Part shown: one piece after another, positions 39,094 to 52,800 of the stretch
How the letters are laid out: every line of letters begins with the position of its first letter
Numbering within the stretch: the first letter of the stretch is position 1
Origin: Bombus terrestris
Taxonomy: Eukaryota; Arthropoda; Insecta; Hymenoptera; Apidae
DNA length: 64,000 bases
Assembly: GCF_910591885.1 (NCBI RefSeq)
Contig: NC_063277.1
Location: 930,001-994,000 of the forward strand
Direction of reading: 5' to 3'
Translations under genes and position numbers: made by a program
Notes under the pieces: model-generated
Told to the model about the DNA's origin: nothing
Databases searched by the model: none
Seen by the model: the letters and a program-made list of their open reading frames with translations, nothing else

Positions 39094-39110
39094 ACTACTA
39101 TATTGTTTGA

Positions 39111-42100
39111 AATTTCAAAATTTAAATAGCGAAACGTAACAATATATATATATATTAGATAAAAATTTTGGTCCGTGTAAACCCGTATATTTTGGCAAAA
39201 ATCAGGCCACATCGATAATTTCGTAGATTTTTAATTGTATATAGGTACAGAAATCATAGCTGAAATGTTATTACGGTTTCGTTTTTCCAAACTCCTCGAA
39301 AAAGTTACGTTTGAAAGCACGAGATGCCGACTTTCCATCTCTTTTTCCATCGTTTCTATCGTTCGTTTTTCCATCAATCTGTCTCTGTTCGCCTCAAGAT
39401 ACGGACTATGAATCGCAAAACGGTACTGCCGGCCGAAATTCCGTCGTAACAAGTCTTTCAATAAAGCGACTGCTTTATCCCTTAAAACTTTTAACGACCC
39501 GGCGAACGTAAACTTTGCTTAGATTTAACTTTTACGAACCAACAACTCTCCGACCACCCTCGGTTTCCTCCTCTCACTCTCTCTTTCTCTTTTCTTCTCT
39601 TTGTACGGTGATTTAGCTCGTTCCTTCTCCAATTCGCAAAGACGGGTAAGACAATCAACGTGCGTAGCGGTTCGTTGATTCGATGCTTATTTCTGATTCG
39701 GATTTAGCGAACACTCGCGAGTTTCTTCGACGTAAATTGCTGCACGCCGAGTTGCTCGAAATCGTGACTAATTTATCGAATCGCCTATGGAATTTCAGGT
39801 TGTATATCTTCTTCTGCTCATTACAAAGGAAAAGCAGAGAACGCTTAATCGAGATTTAACGATTGTTCGCGTTTTAGCTTGCTATTTCTTTCGTTCGTTT
39901 TCTTAATTTGCTATTGTCTTCGAGTAAGTTACAAGCCGAATGATTAATCGAATCTTCTCTTCTTTGAATATACGCGTTCGTTCAAATTACTGGATCGTAT
40001 TATCCTTTTACGGTACAGTTGAATTTTACTCGGAGCATCGTACAATGATCTTCGTATAATTCATTTTCCTATAACGTAGATTCGTCTAACGCGGCGAACA
40101 TGTCCGTATACCGCGTCAACATCGTATAACGCGATCTGCGATTTCAATCAACGCACTTGACACAATATATCCGGCTTCGTCTAAAATATCGCGTTCTATC
40201 CCTTGTACATTGAAATATCCCATTCACAAGCAACGAAAACGTACATATTTCTTCAAAAGGTGTCGTTCCGTTTTAAACATACTCGAAAATCAGGAACTGT
40301 CCTATATTTGTATATCGAATCGTTCCAAAAGCAAGCTTTCCAACGGAACTAAAATTTGTCTTTCTCTTTTTGTCTCTCCCTCTTTCTCCTTCTCTTTTCG
40401 CATTCTCTTTCTCTTCTCTTAGGCGAGCGACTTTCGTTTGAGACAAGACGAATAAAAGGAAGCAACGTTAAAAGGAGAAGAAATAAGAAAAAAGCTTATA
40501 CAAAAGGGACGGTCGAGACAGAGTCGAAAACTGACGATGACCGAAGGTTGTAATTACCGCGACGTCCGCGGTTGCGTTCCCCCAAAATGCTTCCGCTCGA
40601 AGTGTTTCCGAATCACGAGAAGAGGGAGGATTTTTCCCGGTTTGTCGGCTTTGCAACCGCGATTTAAGCAAAGAATGTCTCCCGACAAGAACCTGCGGAA
40701 AAAGGTACGCGTGAATACTCTGGCAATGTGTGTATTCAGTCTACGCCGTGTCCAACGTTATGTGTTGTCCGACTGAGCTACGAGATTTGAGTTATCAGCG
40801 ATCTTTCTCGACTCCAGGATCGTTTTATCGGACTATTCGAAACGATTCACGAAACACGATGTAATACAAGTTTGCACAAAACGTAACATTTACCTGTAAA
40901 AGAAATTTCTTGGAAAATTCGAAATATTACCGCTAGCGGACAAGTTAATTCCTTTAACGATCGTAGAACGGATTAATTATCGATTTTCGCCATGTAGAAG
41001 CGCATTGTATCACATCGCGACAGGCAAACAAACTTCATTTATTCAGCAACAAATTTAGACGAGATGAATCTTCGATCGTCAATATTTTCTCGTTAGTTTG
41101 ATGGATAGCTTCGATTGAGTTAACCGTGTATTGTGTCGCTACTATTGTCACGCCGTTATTTTCGACGCGTCCAACGAAAACGAACCCTAACGTCCGAGCT
41201 CGACCATTGTTTTAAACATTTTTTGTCGGCTTTCTCGTCGAATGGCTCGGTTATCCCGATAGATAAAGCGACGGTACGAACTGGTTGAGCCTGATAAAGC
41301 TAATGATTTACGCACAACAGACCAAACCGGACCTCTCTTCCATTTTCACGTTCGGGCGAAACTAACTGTGCTCAAAACCGGATACTGAATTTACGGCTTG
41401 ATAGATATTACGCAACTGTTTGTGTTCTTACTAACGATGCCAATTTCGCGTGAGAATGGTCGGTAAAACATGTTTCAAGAGGCGAAAATATATGCGATTT
41501 GACTCGTCATCGGAGCGTACAACTGTTGAAAATATTTCGAAAAGTTTTCGAGATTACTTGCCTCAAAAACAGAAAAATTAACGATCGAAATTACTCTATG
41601 TAATGTAAATATTCGTTTATAAAGAGAGCACGTTTTTAAGCTCGCGCATTTTTCAGCGGATACTCTATAACCTATGATACATCGTGCGGTAGGACTGTGA
41701 CTCTATGGCCAAGACACACACGATCCATTCTGCGATGAACGTGTTGAAAAACCTAGTATCTGAAATCGAAAGCATTTGAAAACATCGCTGGTAGGAAGGC
41801 TGCTACCCACGTTTCAGTCATCGTCGCGGGATAAACCGACGTGCAAACACCCAGCCGGGGACCTTTTTAATTAACAAGTCCTTTCGTAAAATCAACACCA
41901 CCGGATTCCCAGAGTATCGCGTTCTTCGCTTCCAGCGAACGGATAAAAACAGACGATGAAAACAATAACAACGAGAAAATTAAGAGGACAGGACGAGGGC
42001 AGAGGGAGAAGGTAAGGGGTTTGGGAAGTGGATCGCGGAGAATCGCACAGGCTGGAAAGAAGGCAAAAGAACGAATTGGAGTGGCACGGTGGAAGGTCTG

Positions 42101-42879
42101 CCGCCGTGCTATGCCGCATCGCACCGGCTGGAACATGTACGTGTAGGTAGGTATGTACATTTGCAAAGCCGACGCGACGTTTCTGAAAGAGAAGCGCGAA
42201 ACTATGCTGTGTTCTGCGAGCACGCCTCTCTCCTCTTCCTTTGTTACGTTATTTATTCGTTTAATTAACTCTCCATCTTTCCAATAAACTTGCCTACGAG
42301 ACTGCTTTGTAAGTTCAACAGATTTTAACGCCATCCGGACACGCGACACTGTCGGAATTAAAACTGACCGCTCCTACCTTCGACCTTCTAACAACGCATT
42401 TATTAACTCTCTGTCGACCGTGACTGGATTTATTTTCACCTTCGTTGTCAACAGCTTTCCCGATCTCGTTCAGTCGTGATAATCTCCTCGTCGTAATTCT
42501 CTGTATTACTTCGACTACTTTTCAACAGAAGTATCTTTTCATCCCTATTTAGATATACATATATCAACGTAACCGTATTTTAATTCGTGTAATTTTGAAT
42601 AGGAAGGATAAAATGAAATTGTTTTTCAGGTGTTAACGAATTCTTCCCAGAAGAAATTAAGCTTCTCTTATATATTCTCTGATATTTTCAACTCTATCCC
42701 CAACGTTATCCCCTTCCCTTAGTTTATTTCCACTGTTTTATCAAAAACAATTAATAACCAACTATAACGGCGAATTATTTTTCTCTCTGATCCTCGTGTA
42801 CGGTTCTCTCGAGTTTACACAAAGTTTAGCAGATAAATCGGATTCCCATACACTATGGCGCATCGCCACCCCCTACAGA

Positions 42880-42883
<4 letters not shown>
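39111..42883. other. Non-coding stretch
   Basis: A (TA)n run lies at about 39142-39158. The 160-codon minus-strand frame at 41867-42349 has a hydrophobic C-terminal third but no recognisable domain, and its length is within what chance allows in a window this size. Pyrimidine-rich patches occur near 39560-39610 and 40360-40430. No gene supported. Confidence 0.45.

Positions 42884-42918
<35 letters not shown>
42884..42918. repeat. (CT)n microsatellite
   Basis: A pure CT run of about seventeen units. Confidence 0.95.
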
Positions 42919-42919
<1 letters not shown>

Positions 42920-45900
42920 GTTCATCACGATCTCATAGCTAAATCGTTGGCGCCGGAGGTGATGATTAACCCGAAGTAAACAACCGCCCAATAACATGCT
43001 AATGCGAGCGGGTAGCCAGGTCAGGCGGAGGAGGAGATGGCGACTGGCAGAGAGACAGCGAAAGCTCGGGAATCGAAAATGAAATTTGATGCAGATCGCG
43101 TCGGGATCTGCGCTTCTCCACAGTACCGTGGCATTATTAGTCGACTGGGAGAGATCTGTCTATCACGGTTTCACGTCAGTTGAATGATTTCGATGAAGCA
43201 GCATGGAAGCATAAACCGTTATTAACATTAAAATATTTTTGCCGTTTACGAATCTTGCTGAAATTGTCCACGAAAATTTGTATATTTCGATAAAAAATGG
43301 TACTTTACAAAAGTTTCGTTCATCTCGGAAGGGATTATTTGGCGAATGAGGGTTCGTCTGAAAGTTAACCGAATGAAATTTCGATGAATCACGCTATAAG
43401 CCAGCCGGCAAGAAATTAGGGCGCATGATTAAACAGTGGTGAAAATAACGGATCAAAACACCATCAATTTAGGAGTCAACGACAAGTCCGATGAGTCGAT
43501 CACTCATGATTACCAGTCACAGAAACGATATATTATTATGCGTAACCATGATAGGGGTGGAAAAGTTTCGGCAACGATGCATCATGTACGAAACGTCCGC
43601 GTTATCGTTAATCATGATGCATTAGACACTGCTAATAATGATTTCTCATGTCGTCGCTCCGTTCGTTAAGCTTCATGGATAACGAAATATTTTTAGTAGT
43701 TTTCGGTTATTTGGTAATCGATTCCTGAGAAAATTCATCGCATCGCGAATAATATGTTTTAGCCGCTTTCGTTTAAGTGGAACTAATGAATTTCGTTACT
43801 TTATAAAAATATGACACACGGATTAAAGAATAAAAAAAACAAATGTTGCCTTCGTGTAATCAACGTTAATAATAATTGTTAAACCTATTTGATATATCGT
43901 AATATCATAATCATATTTACATTTATGTACTACTAGTAATTTAGAAAGTGGAAAACGATATTCATCAGTACTTGTTAATTGGTACGCAAATTATTTGATA
44001 TCACGCTTTAGAACGTGCAAACATAATTAATATACGCGTTAAAATAATTTACGAGTAATATAGCAGAGAGTATGTGCTAATTTTAAGAAGAATCGATAGC
44101 ATATGTTACGTGTTTCCAAGGTATAAGACCACGTATGCTTTCTCTAGGTTACGTGATATATGTACACGTACACATTTACAGTATCGAAACATTTATTCAT
44201 ACGATACATGGTATATGTATGAATATACATATAGGATTGCAGCTTTCGATACTAACAGAAACGCCAAGAGCAATCATTTTCACTATATATCGAAACACGT
44301 CATTTTACGAAAAAAAAAAAGAAAAAAGATACAATTAATTATCGTCATTTGTTTCGTTTCGACACGTTTTATGTCAACGGATAAAAAGTGTTGATTGAAT
44401 CAGCCGATTTCCAAGAAATTAATTATGCGAGAAATCATGATAGAAGTGGGAAATACAGGCTGGAACCAATTATAATAGGAGCAGAGATAATCGTCGAGCA
44501 GATAAGAACGTTATAAACAGCAAAAAAGACGTATCTGTAATTATATCGATCGTTTTTCACCAGGACCTAGATATTAAACACAAGTTACGTAGCAAGTAAC
44601 TTTGAACAGATACGAAGAAAGACAGAACAAAGTTAATTATTGCTCGCTTGCGTCGCAGAAAATATATGTCGAGCCTAAATCTTATTCTTCTTACCGTTCT
44701 CTTGGTAACGCAATATTTCTGTTCTGAAATAGTGAAATCTTTTTTTGAACGGTTTCCATTTTTATCTATTATACTTTTTCTCGCGATCCTCTTAAACGAT
44801 ATCTGCCAGAAATCTGATTTACAAAAATTAACTTACAACACGCACGCATCCATGTTTTTTATTTTATTTTTCGAGTATCCAATAGAAAACGATTGACGAC
44901 GTAAGTACGCGAGTTACTCTATCTTTGAAGAAAAAGAACAGAGCTATGGATTAATTGAGCAAGAAAAATTCATAGGCAGAGGAATAACGGTGATGTTCGA
45001 CTATAAGCACCCTTTCGCAAAGACCTCCCCCGGCTGTTTGCAAAAGGGTCTTTGCTGTAAACAACGAGCGCGAGACAGGAGGCCGCGACAAAATACGATG
45101 GACGTAGGAAGTAGGTCGTCGGGACGAGCAACTTTTCCTTTCTCCTTGCAAGGGATATGTGCGCGGTTTAGTATTCGTACAACTCCTTGTAACAACGGGG
45201 ATGTCGCTTTGCGTTCAGAACAAATTTAGAAACCGCAGCATTGGGGAATGGTCACAAACAATATCGCGTTGGAATGTCATCGTCCTCTGTCATTGCAATA
45301 AGCGCGCATGGTGTTCTATTTTATCGCATAAATGAATGATCTACAGAGGGTGGTTGAATTGTAGCAACTAAAAGTATAAAACCGAGAAAATCCAAGGTAG
45401 TCGCTGGAATTTTTTAAGGAAATGTCTTTACGAGAAGGCGTTGCTACCGTTTAAGTTGTCGTTCCCAGGATTCCTGCACTATTTTTCCAACGATAATGGA
45501 AAAACTGCAACGAGGTAGGTTTAATTGTTCTACATTTGTAAATAGGATTTTTAAACTTCTAGAATAAACTTCTCCCACCCACAATCCACAATCACCCTCA
45601 GTCTCAACCTAGCTACATCGCTAACGAATTTCTACGCGTTTTAAAGATAACGCAGGAAATATTTTAAAATACACGCAAGAAACCAAGTTAGTATCTGTGT
45701 ACACACAGCAACGAGTATAAATGGACAAACAACGTACCATTTAGATCATAAGTTGCTCGAAATTTCGTGCAAAATCTAAAAAATCCTATGCGTTTAAAAT
45801 GATCGATAAGACGAAGAATTCTAAGTAAAACGAAATTCTCCGTGTTGTGGCGTTAATAAGCATCGACATAATTTTCCAGTTGGAAACTTTATCTACGAAA

Positions 45901-46434
45901 CAACGTAAATATCGCAGATTAGGTTGGTAGTTGCCTGGCGCGCGCGCCCGCGCGATATCGATCCGTTTCTGGTTTCCGTTTAATATCATTCGCATATACG
46001 CAGTGTGAGCACGGGAAGCCCATGCAGACGCGTCAGTTATTCGATTTTATGTAGCCACGATGACGATGACAACGGCGATAGCGATGGTACTAGGAATGCG
46101 TTACGAGTCATATTACTACGTTCCTAGACTGAGTACCGAGCATTCATCAGCGGTTGTGTTACTTCGCGGTCGCTTTATAGATCTAACAAATTGCGCTAAT
46201 ACGAATGTCTCACGCTCACTTCTGTCTCTTCTCTTTGTCGAGTCGTTTCGCATCGCGATACCACGTGCTCGTTTCTCAAAGAATTACCGTCGACAGATTA
46301 CTAGAGACCCGTTAAAAGCGTTTTCATTGGCCAGTTAACCGCGTAGAAACTTACGAATTAACGAACGAAGCAACAATTCCATTAAGCGCTTAATAAATTA
46401 GCACGTGCGATCTTTTTGTTGCAGCGCAACGATA
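42919..46434. other. Non-coding stretch
   Basis: A GC-richer block at 42950-43160 could be a conserved non-coding element. ATCATGATT-like text recurs at 43500-43640. The GGCGCGCGCGCC palindrome lies at 45937-45948. All open frames are short or random. Confidence 0.45.
45937..45948. repeat. GGCGCGCGCGCC palindrome, second copy
   Basis: Identical to 28518-28529, here followed by CGCGCG. No wider similarity between the two surroundings is evident. Confidence 0.9.
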
Positions 46435-46831
46435 CATTGCGATTCACGAAAGTATTCGAACACTTAACGCAGAATTCATTTATGGATATATTACGTACAT
46501 TGTACGAAACATCCTCAAATTTCCTTATCACTGCAGCGGCACACGACTATCGTGATTACAATAGTGAAATTTGAAACCAACCCGAAATCCGAAATTGCAT
46601 GTAAAAGTTACGAGATATTTATTGCGAACATACACTTGGTGAAACATTGGTATACAGCGTGAATAGTAGTCTGAAACATACAGCGAGGGCTACAGATGGT
46701 CTCGCTAAATATCGTGGCTTATTACTTCGTAACTGGTACGTTCTCCGCACTCGATGTCACTTGATTACTTTTTTCAGGACGTATAATGTAGCGAATAATT
46801 GAGTTCGAATACTTTGGTGATTTTTGCAAAG
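46435..46831. mobile_element. Tc1-like MITE (non-autonomous)
   Basis: TCACGAAAGTATTCGAACAC at 46444-46463 matches the reverse complement of 46801-46820 at 18 of 20 positions. The similarity extends outward to CATTGC (46435-46440) against GCAAAG (46826-46831). TA dinucleotides flank or nearly flank both ends (46433-46434 and 46833-46834), as for Tc1/mariner insertions at TA. The 397-bp interior has no transposase frame. The AAAGTATTCGAAC end text is of the kind found at Tc1-like element ends. Family assignment is from the end pattern only; the inverted repeat itself is certain. Confidence 0.55.
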
Positions 46832-49800
46832 TTATTTTTAGATCCGTTTCAAATTTCACTAACATAAACAATATAGCAACGACAGTCGTGTCTCGTTACA
46901 ATGCTAATGAGATTTCAAAATGTTTTCTGTAATTTGTATATGTACATGTGAAACACTTCACCTTTCGATGGCAGAATTGTATTTTTGCCTCGTGGTTTGA
47001 TTAACTTTTTAAATACGACGATGAAATTAATCCATATGGGCAAACACGCGTATCATGAAATTGTAAATTACCTAAAAATAATAATTAAGAAATAGTCGAA
47101 ACAACAATGCAATTTATTAAAAACCTCCCTAGACGAATGGAACGCTGTTGCACTATAGAAGCAGAATTTAAATTAAAACACAAACACTTTACTACGTGTA
47201 CGAGTATAAAAATGAATTGTTGAAAGGAGAAATAAAGAACGAGTAATAATCTAATTTGCGTTGCTGGACCAGGACAAAACAATTAGCACAGACGTTCGTT
47301 TGAAACAGTTGTGAAGCTTAAGCGAAGAATTAATTAAATAACAAGCAGCTTTCGTTGCGACCCAATAATTTTAGATTATATCTCAAACAACAAAGACGTT
47401 TTAAATCATCATCGTGTTCTCTGTACATTGCAAGAATTATCAAAACAGAAAAATTAATACAAAACGAGATATTTAAAAAAAACAACTATACTATTAAGTA
47501 TAACGAAACAAAAATTTGTTTAAATATTATAAATATAAATAAAAAGCACTGTGCTATCAATCGAAAGGCATTCGCCTCGAACGTTGCTGCCTAATGTCTA
47601 TTTTTCTTATCCTCTCGAACGAATCATCCGGTAGAGTCCCTCCGCGAAATCGCAATAAACTTTCCAAAGTCTTTGCTCATTCTGTCTCTTTCTCTCTAAA
47701 TCTCACCACAAAATCTTCGATTATGAACCAACAACACTTTCGTGGGCCAGCAGCCAAGCCGCGTTCTCATTTCTCAAGTGTTGGACGTGCCGTCTCGATC
47801 GTGGCAGGAAAAGCTGCTAGAGCCTGTTACACCACCGTATCCTCTCAACATTCACCCTCTGCAGCTCTCACGTACACGCATGTACAAGACACACGTGCTA
47901 GATACAAGGCAGGGTGTCAGCTCAAAAAGAAAAAGGATCACTCGAGCGTGTTGGATGTTATTGTCGTTGCCAGTATAAGTAGCAATACGAAAGAAACGGG
48001 AAAACACGTGGGGGAAAAGCGGGCAAACGAGCAGGAGGGATCATCGCTGGCACATGCAGCACGCGACGACGATACAATTTGGAGCTTTGCACCAGAGGCA
48101 TGTGACAATATCACGACTACGTGGTACGTGCTCGGTGTGGAGGACACCGCACAACGCTTATATACCTCCCTTGCGACCATCACGAAACGTGGTTCAACTC
48201 CTACACGGACAGCCGTACACATCCGTAAATAGGGAACCTGTGGAAGAAGTCGATAGTGGAACAAGCAAAGAAGATGGTCCGAGGTTACAGATAGGCGCGT
48301 ATTTTCTACGATCTTTCGTATTTGGATTTGTCGGATTTGTCAGATTTCTTAGGCGGTATCGTTCCAGATACTTAGTTTAGTCTTTCTCTGCCAGATTACC
48401 GACGACGAGCCCCGAGTTTCATTGTTTCTCCTTACTTTCTGACAAAATATGTCGTATACTTTTCTTTTCTTTCCATTTCTTTCGCTTCAAGTACGTATAT
48501 GTATGTCATTTCATTTTTATTCGTTTCATACTAGATTAATTTAACCTTCCATTTATAGCTGCTATACTCTTTTTTGAGTGATTTATTTCAAAAGTGCAGG
48601 TTTCGCGTTTGACGCGGAATTCTACTTATCTCTGAGAAAACAACGATAACGATAAAAAACTAATTCTCGATTACATAGAGCAAGCTTACGAATCAATTTT
48701 ACAAATAAACGTAATCGTAAAGTACAAGTTAGCCATTATATATCCATGGTATGTATACGAGTTCGGTAGAAACGAATACACATTTGGAAAATGATTCTAT
48801 AGGTTTTTCCCTTCCCAGATTGCTTTCCTTGCGTCAGTAATAGAAGTTTCTAGTGTCGAAACATATATATCGATAAGATAACGCGGTAAGTAAATACGAT
48901 CTAAAAATCTTAAAATATCATGAGTATAAAATAGGATTATTATTACTATAAAAAATGAAAAACAATGTTCTCATAAATTAAATAAATTATCAGGAAATGG
49001 TAATTTTTTTTTAATAAACCGAACGTTTCCGTCGATTTTGCTTAGCTACGGCCAATTAAAAATGAATGGGACATTGTATCCGATGAAATTTCCAAATCTA
49101 ATTGATTTTACAAAAGCATACGCATATACATATCACATACATACATACATTAAATACTGTTTTAACGTTAGCATCGTATCTCTCACAAATACGTTCCTTT
49201 AACGTAATTCCTTCATAACTCATTTCTGCATTTTCATGACACAGTAAATGGTACTTTGTCTTTCGTTTTATGCTCTTTTAAGCCTTTCCATAAAATTCCC
49301 AAGCAATTGGGGCAGCCACTTAATTAGACCAGTGATCTGCGTGCTCTCAACCCGTCTTAATCAACTAAAATAGACCATAGTTTAAGGGATCAAAATGAAA
49401 AATTCTACTTTACGACGCTTAGCTCAAAACCTACGCTTAAACCATTAAGGACTAACGTTACGTTAGCGGAATATTTCATTTATAACTTTTTCGTTACACA
49501 ATTTATTACCGGCTATTATTTTTTTAACATTGTTTTTATAAGAAAGGATTTCAAAGAGAATTTCAATTCGTTTCGAAGATGATAAAATATTATTTCAAGC
49601 GCGACTCTAGCTAATTAAAACAAAAATATTACACAATTATCCGAAACGAACGTTGGAAATCTACAACAAACAGAATTTTCTCAACTTGCAGAGTGGCAAC
49701 GCTACTTCACGGACAAATAAAGATTCTTATCGATATGACTCCAGACTCGTCACGATGCGATAAACTCGACTTGCGAAGACGCTGTTCGTGTTAACAAATA

Positions 49801-52800
49801 TTTACGTAATTCACGAGACGGGACGGAACTATGGTTATACCAGCGCAATTTCGTCTGAACTACAACGAAAAGATAGAAATCCGTACTTGTCGACAAGTGG
49901 AAATTAATTTCGGTGTAGTTTCCCGATACGAGTAAAGCATTCGAATCTAGATAAGAGAACCCTCGCACGACCTTTAGGGTCCTTTAGTGACCCTTTTGTT
50001 AAGCGAATTCCTCCCCGGAGCCGTACATATCACTTAACCCTTGCATCTATCGAGCTCCCTACACGCGTTAAACGCCTCTTTGCAGAACTTATACGCTCGA
50101 TCCAAGCAACTCGCCACAGACCACCAACGCTGCCTAACACTTCCCATAATTAACTACTCGTTGCGGCTGTATCTTATTATTCTATGAGCAGCCGAGCTAG
50201 CGCCAAGTTCCGAGCCCGGCTGCTATTAAGCATTAAGCAAGATTTACGCGACGACTTAATACAACGTCTTCGCGTAACCCGTAATCGAACGTGATCCAGT
50301 GTATCGTGGCTGGTGTGTGTTTGCTAGCGCGATTACCAACCAACTTGCCTGATTTTTTATGTTAAATTCCTAATGCGATAGAATTTCAATTATTCGAATA
50401 TTATGGCGCGAAAATGAATTCGATACGCGCGAAACTGTCGATGGTTCGCATGTTACGAAACGCATTAATTATGTCTAAAAATGGAAAAATATCGCATTCG
50501 TTTAGGGGTCTAATATGAGGGAAATTTATTTTTTGTTGTTGTGATTTTTATTATTTATTTATTTTTTTTTTTTTTGTGCATTGAGTAGGCTATCCAAGTT
50601 TGTGCTCTCCTTTCTACGAATGAAACAAATAATTTTGCCTTGTAAAAATTTGGAGAATGACGATAGAACGATCGCGAGAGTTCTTAAATAATTCTATTTC
50701 AATAGTATCGAAGAAAAGAGTATTTTAAACGCGAAATAATAATTTTTTATAACAAGCATCACGTGCAAGTATATCATAGCAAATTTAAACTGTTAGTTAA
50801 TTTATACATCTGATTATTTCAATTCATGGCTATGATAATTGTAGCGTGGCAAAAATCTGTTCCCAAATTATGTAACGGCTGAAAAACTGTTGCACGGAAA
50901 AACTGAATGATTTTAATTCTTTAACGGTGCTGTACATAAAACACCTAACACCCACAACACGTTTCAGAAATTCGGAAATCCGAAAAATGCGACCGAAAAG
51001 AGGGCGAAAGTTTCGGATCGCGAGACGACTTAATTTCATCGTGCGCTACCGGCAGAATCCTTCCGCCCGCGAACAACTGAATTCCCCTAGAATTCTCCGA
51101 GTCCTTGGACCAGGAATTCCGCCCTTCGAATATCGCATTTTATGTTAGCCGAGTGCATATTTTAGAAGCATTTACTCCACGAGGGCTGGATAAGAGAGAT
51201 CTTGGTACAAAGGTGAGAACAGGCGCAAAGAGGGTCGAAAGAGAGACGGAGATTCGCTCGTGGAGAACGATGCCGGGACTATGCTCTTGCCCTCTCTCAT
51301 ATCCAGGAATGTCGCCGAGTTATTTTAGGCTTCCGTTCCCTTCTCCGCGAACGCTATTCGCGCGAGCCACGTTTACGCGACGTAACGAAATAACGAAGAA
51401 GGGCACGCCGACGTATCGGGTCCCGCCCCTGCTCGCTGTACCCTTACGCCTGACAACCAAAGAAACACCCTTCTCAACTTTGCACCGTTTGCACAGCTCC
51501 TTCGCGACGCCCATACTACTTCACGAGATAAACGGAGTCCGCTCTTGCCGTCGCGTCTGACTGTAACGTGTATCTGTACGATGCTAACCTATCATTTGCT
51601 GAAACTACATTGTCATCTTCACAATTGTAATGATTAAATTAAAACGATAAATTGACGCGAGTCGATTGAATCGATATGATTCGAAAAAGAGGAATTCTTG
51701 AACTTAAAGATTGAAATATAAGACTCCGGGTTAATCATATCGTACGATTGTTCTCATCAAGGATTCGAGATTCCGAAGCATTTAAACGTTAAAAAATAAG
51801 ATCACTTCTGTAAGGGAAATTTACATTATTTGGAAATTGAATCTTTTAACGTTACAATTTTTTGCTCGAATTAGCTTTATTACTTAAGTAAGTGAGCAAA
51901 AGAAGTAATAAAAGAAGAATATATTAATTAATAAGTATTATTAATATGGAATCTATTCGTTTATTTATTTGTACGACTTAAAGCATGAAAACAGTTAGAA
52001 GAAAGATCGCTTAATTAATTTAAGAAACACCGCTCCAATTTACAGAATCTACGTAACGCATCGTCGCAGCTGCTATTATTCACTTGGCTTTTTCTCAAGG
52101 AGGAGGCCACTCGCATCGTGTATTCCCGGAGGACAACCTTTCCATTAAGCGAAGTATCTTACTCTCTGCTTTTGCAAATAACACGATGATGGAAAAAAGT
52201 AGCGGGTGTAGACGGGAAGTGGCCCGTAACGAGCATTAAATTGCATTTTCATTGTTATCGCGACATTGCTTGCCGTAATTTAACTAGCACGGCACCATGA
52301 GTTTTGATTTTCTTATCTTGTTTATCGAATAAGCTCAACTACTCGAACCTCTTGTTTTTCGCATACAATTACATCGTACAAGAAATAAACCGGGTATAAT
52401 CGTATCTCTTCGTCTCTTTGCACGATCCATTACGCAATTTTGTCGTTCAAAAATCTACATTTTATATTACGTTACAGTAGCGCAGTGGAATTATTAAAGA
52501 TGAAAATACGACCTTTCTCAAGCTACGTTGAAATTATCGATATGCTTTGTATATTCAATTTAATAAGTTTCAAGAGAAATCCCCTCATATTTCAAGTATT
52601 CAAAACGTATGATAGAAAAAAATAAGATTCTATGTAACATTTCGAGATCATGATAATATATTTTCGACTTTTCCTTTCTCAAATTCCTTTACTTTTACAC
52701 TTTTGCAACTTTTAACTTTTTAGCTAGAAAATTCAACAAAGTACATTCTGCTAAATTGTCTGCATACTCGCCAAGTGTTCTACGAAGTTCGAAAATTTTG

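Larger units (their letters stand above)
38400..39110 (+). mobile_element. LTR retrotransposon relic: LTR-like region and tRNA-Leu primer-binding site
   Basis: Seen: diverged tandem repeats at about 38496-38640, an AATAAA at 38722-38727, a strong donor-like GGTGAGT at 38818-38824, a perfect 9-bp stem GAAACAGTC/GACTGTTTC at 39061-39082, and directly after it TGGTGGCAGCG at 39083-39093. That 11-mer is the exact complement of CGCTGCCACCA, the 3' end of eukaryotic tRNA-Leu of the AAG/UAG type, as expected for the minus-strand primer site just past a left LTR. No gag or pol coding follows, and I could not fix the LTR's left end, its TG...CA termini or a target duplication. It is best read as the 5' end of a decayed LTR element. 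A chance match of an 11-mer is the main alternative. Confidence 0.42.

Noticed and set aside
41867..42349. 160-codon minus-strand open frame with a hydrophobic stretch
   Set aside because: No signal peptide, domain or conserved motif seen, and a second frame is open over the same GC-richer block.
45917..45935. TTAGGTTGGTAGTTGCC resembling a mariner end
   Set aside because: No inverted partner within several hundred bases and no TA-flanked structure.
51105..51560. 151-codon plus-strand open frame
   Set aside because: Starts at a non-ATG codon, Arg/Pro/Ser-rich text from GC-richer DNA, overlapping minus frame equally open.
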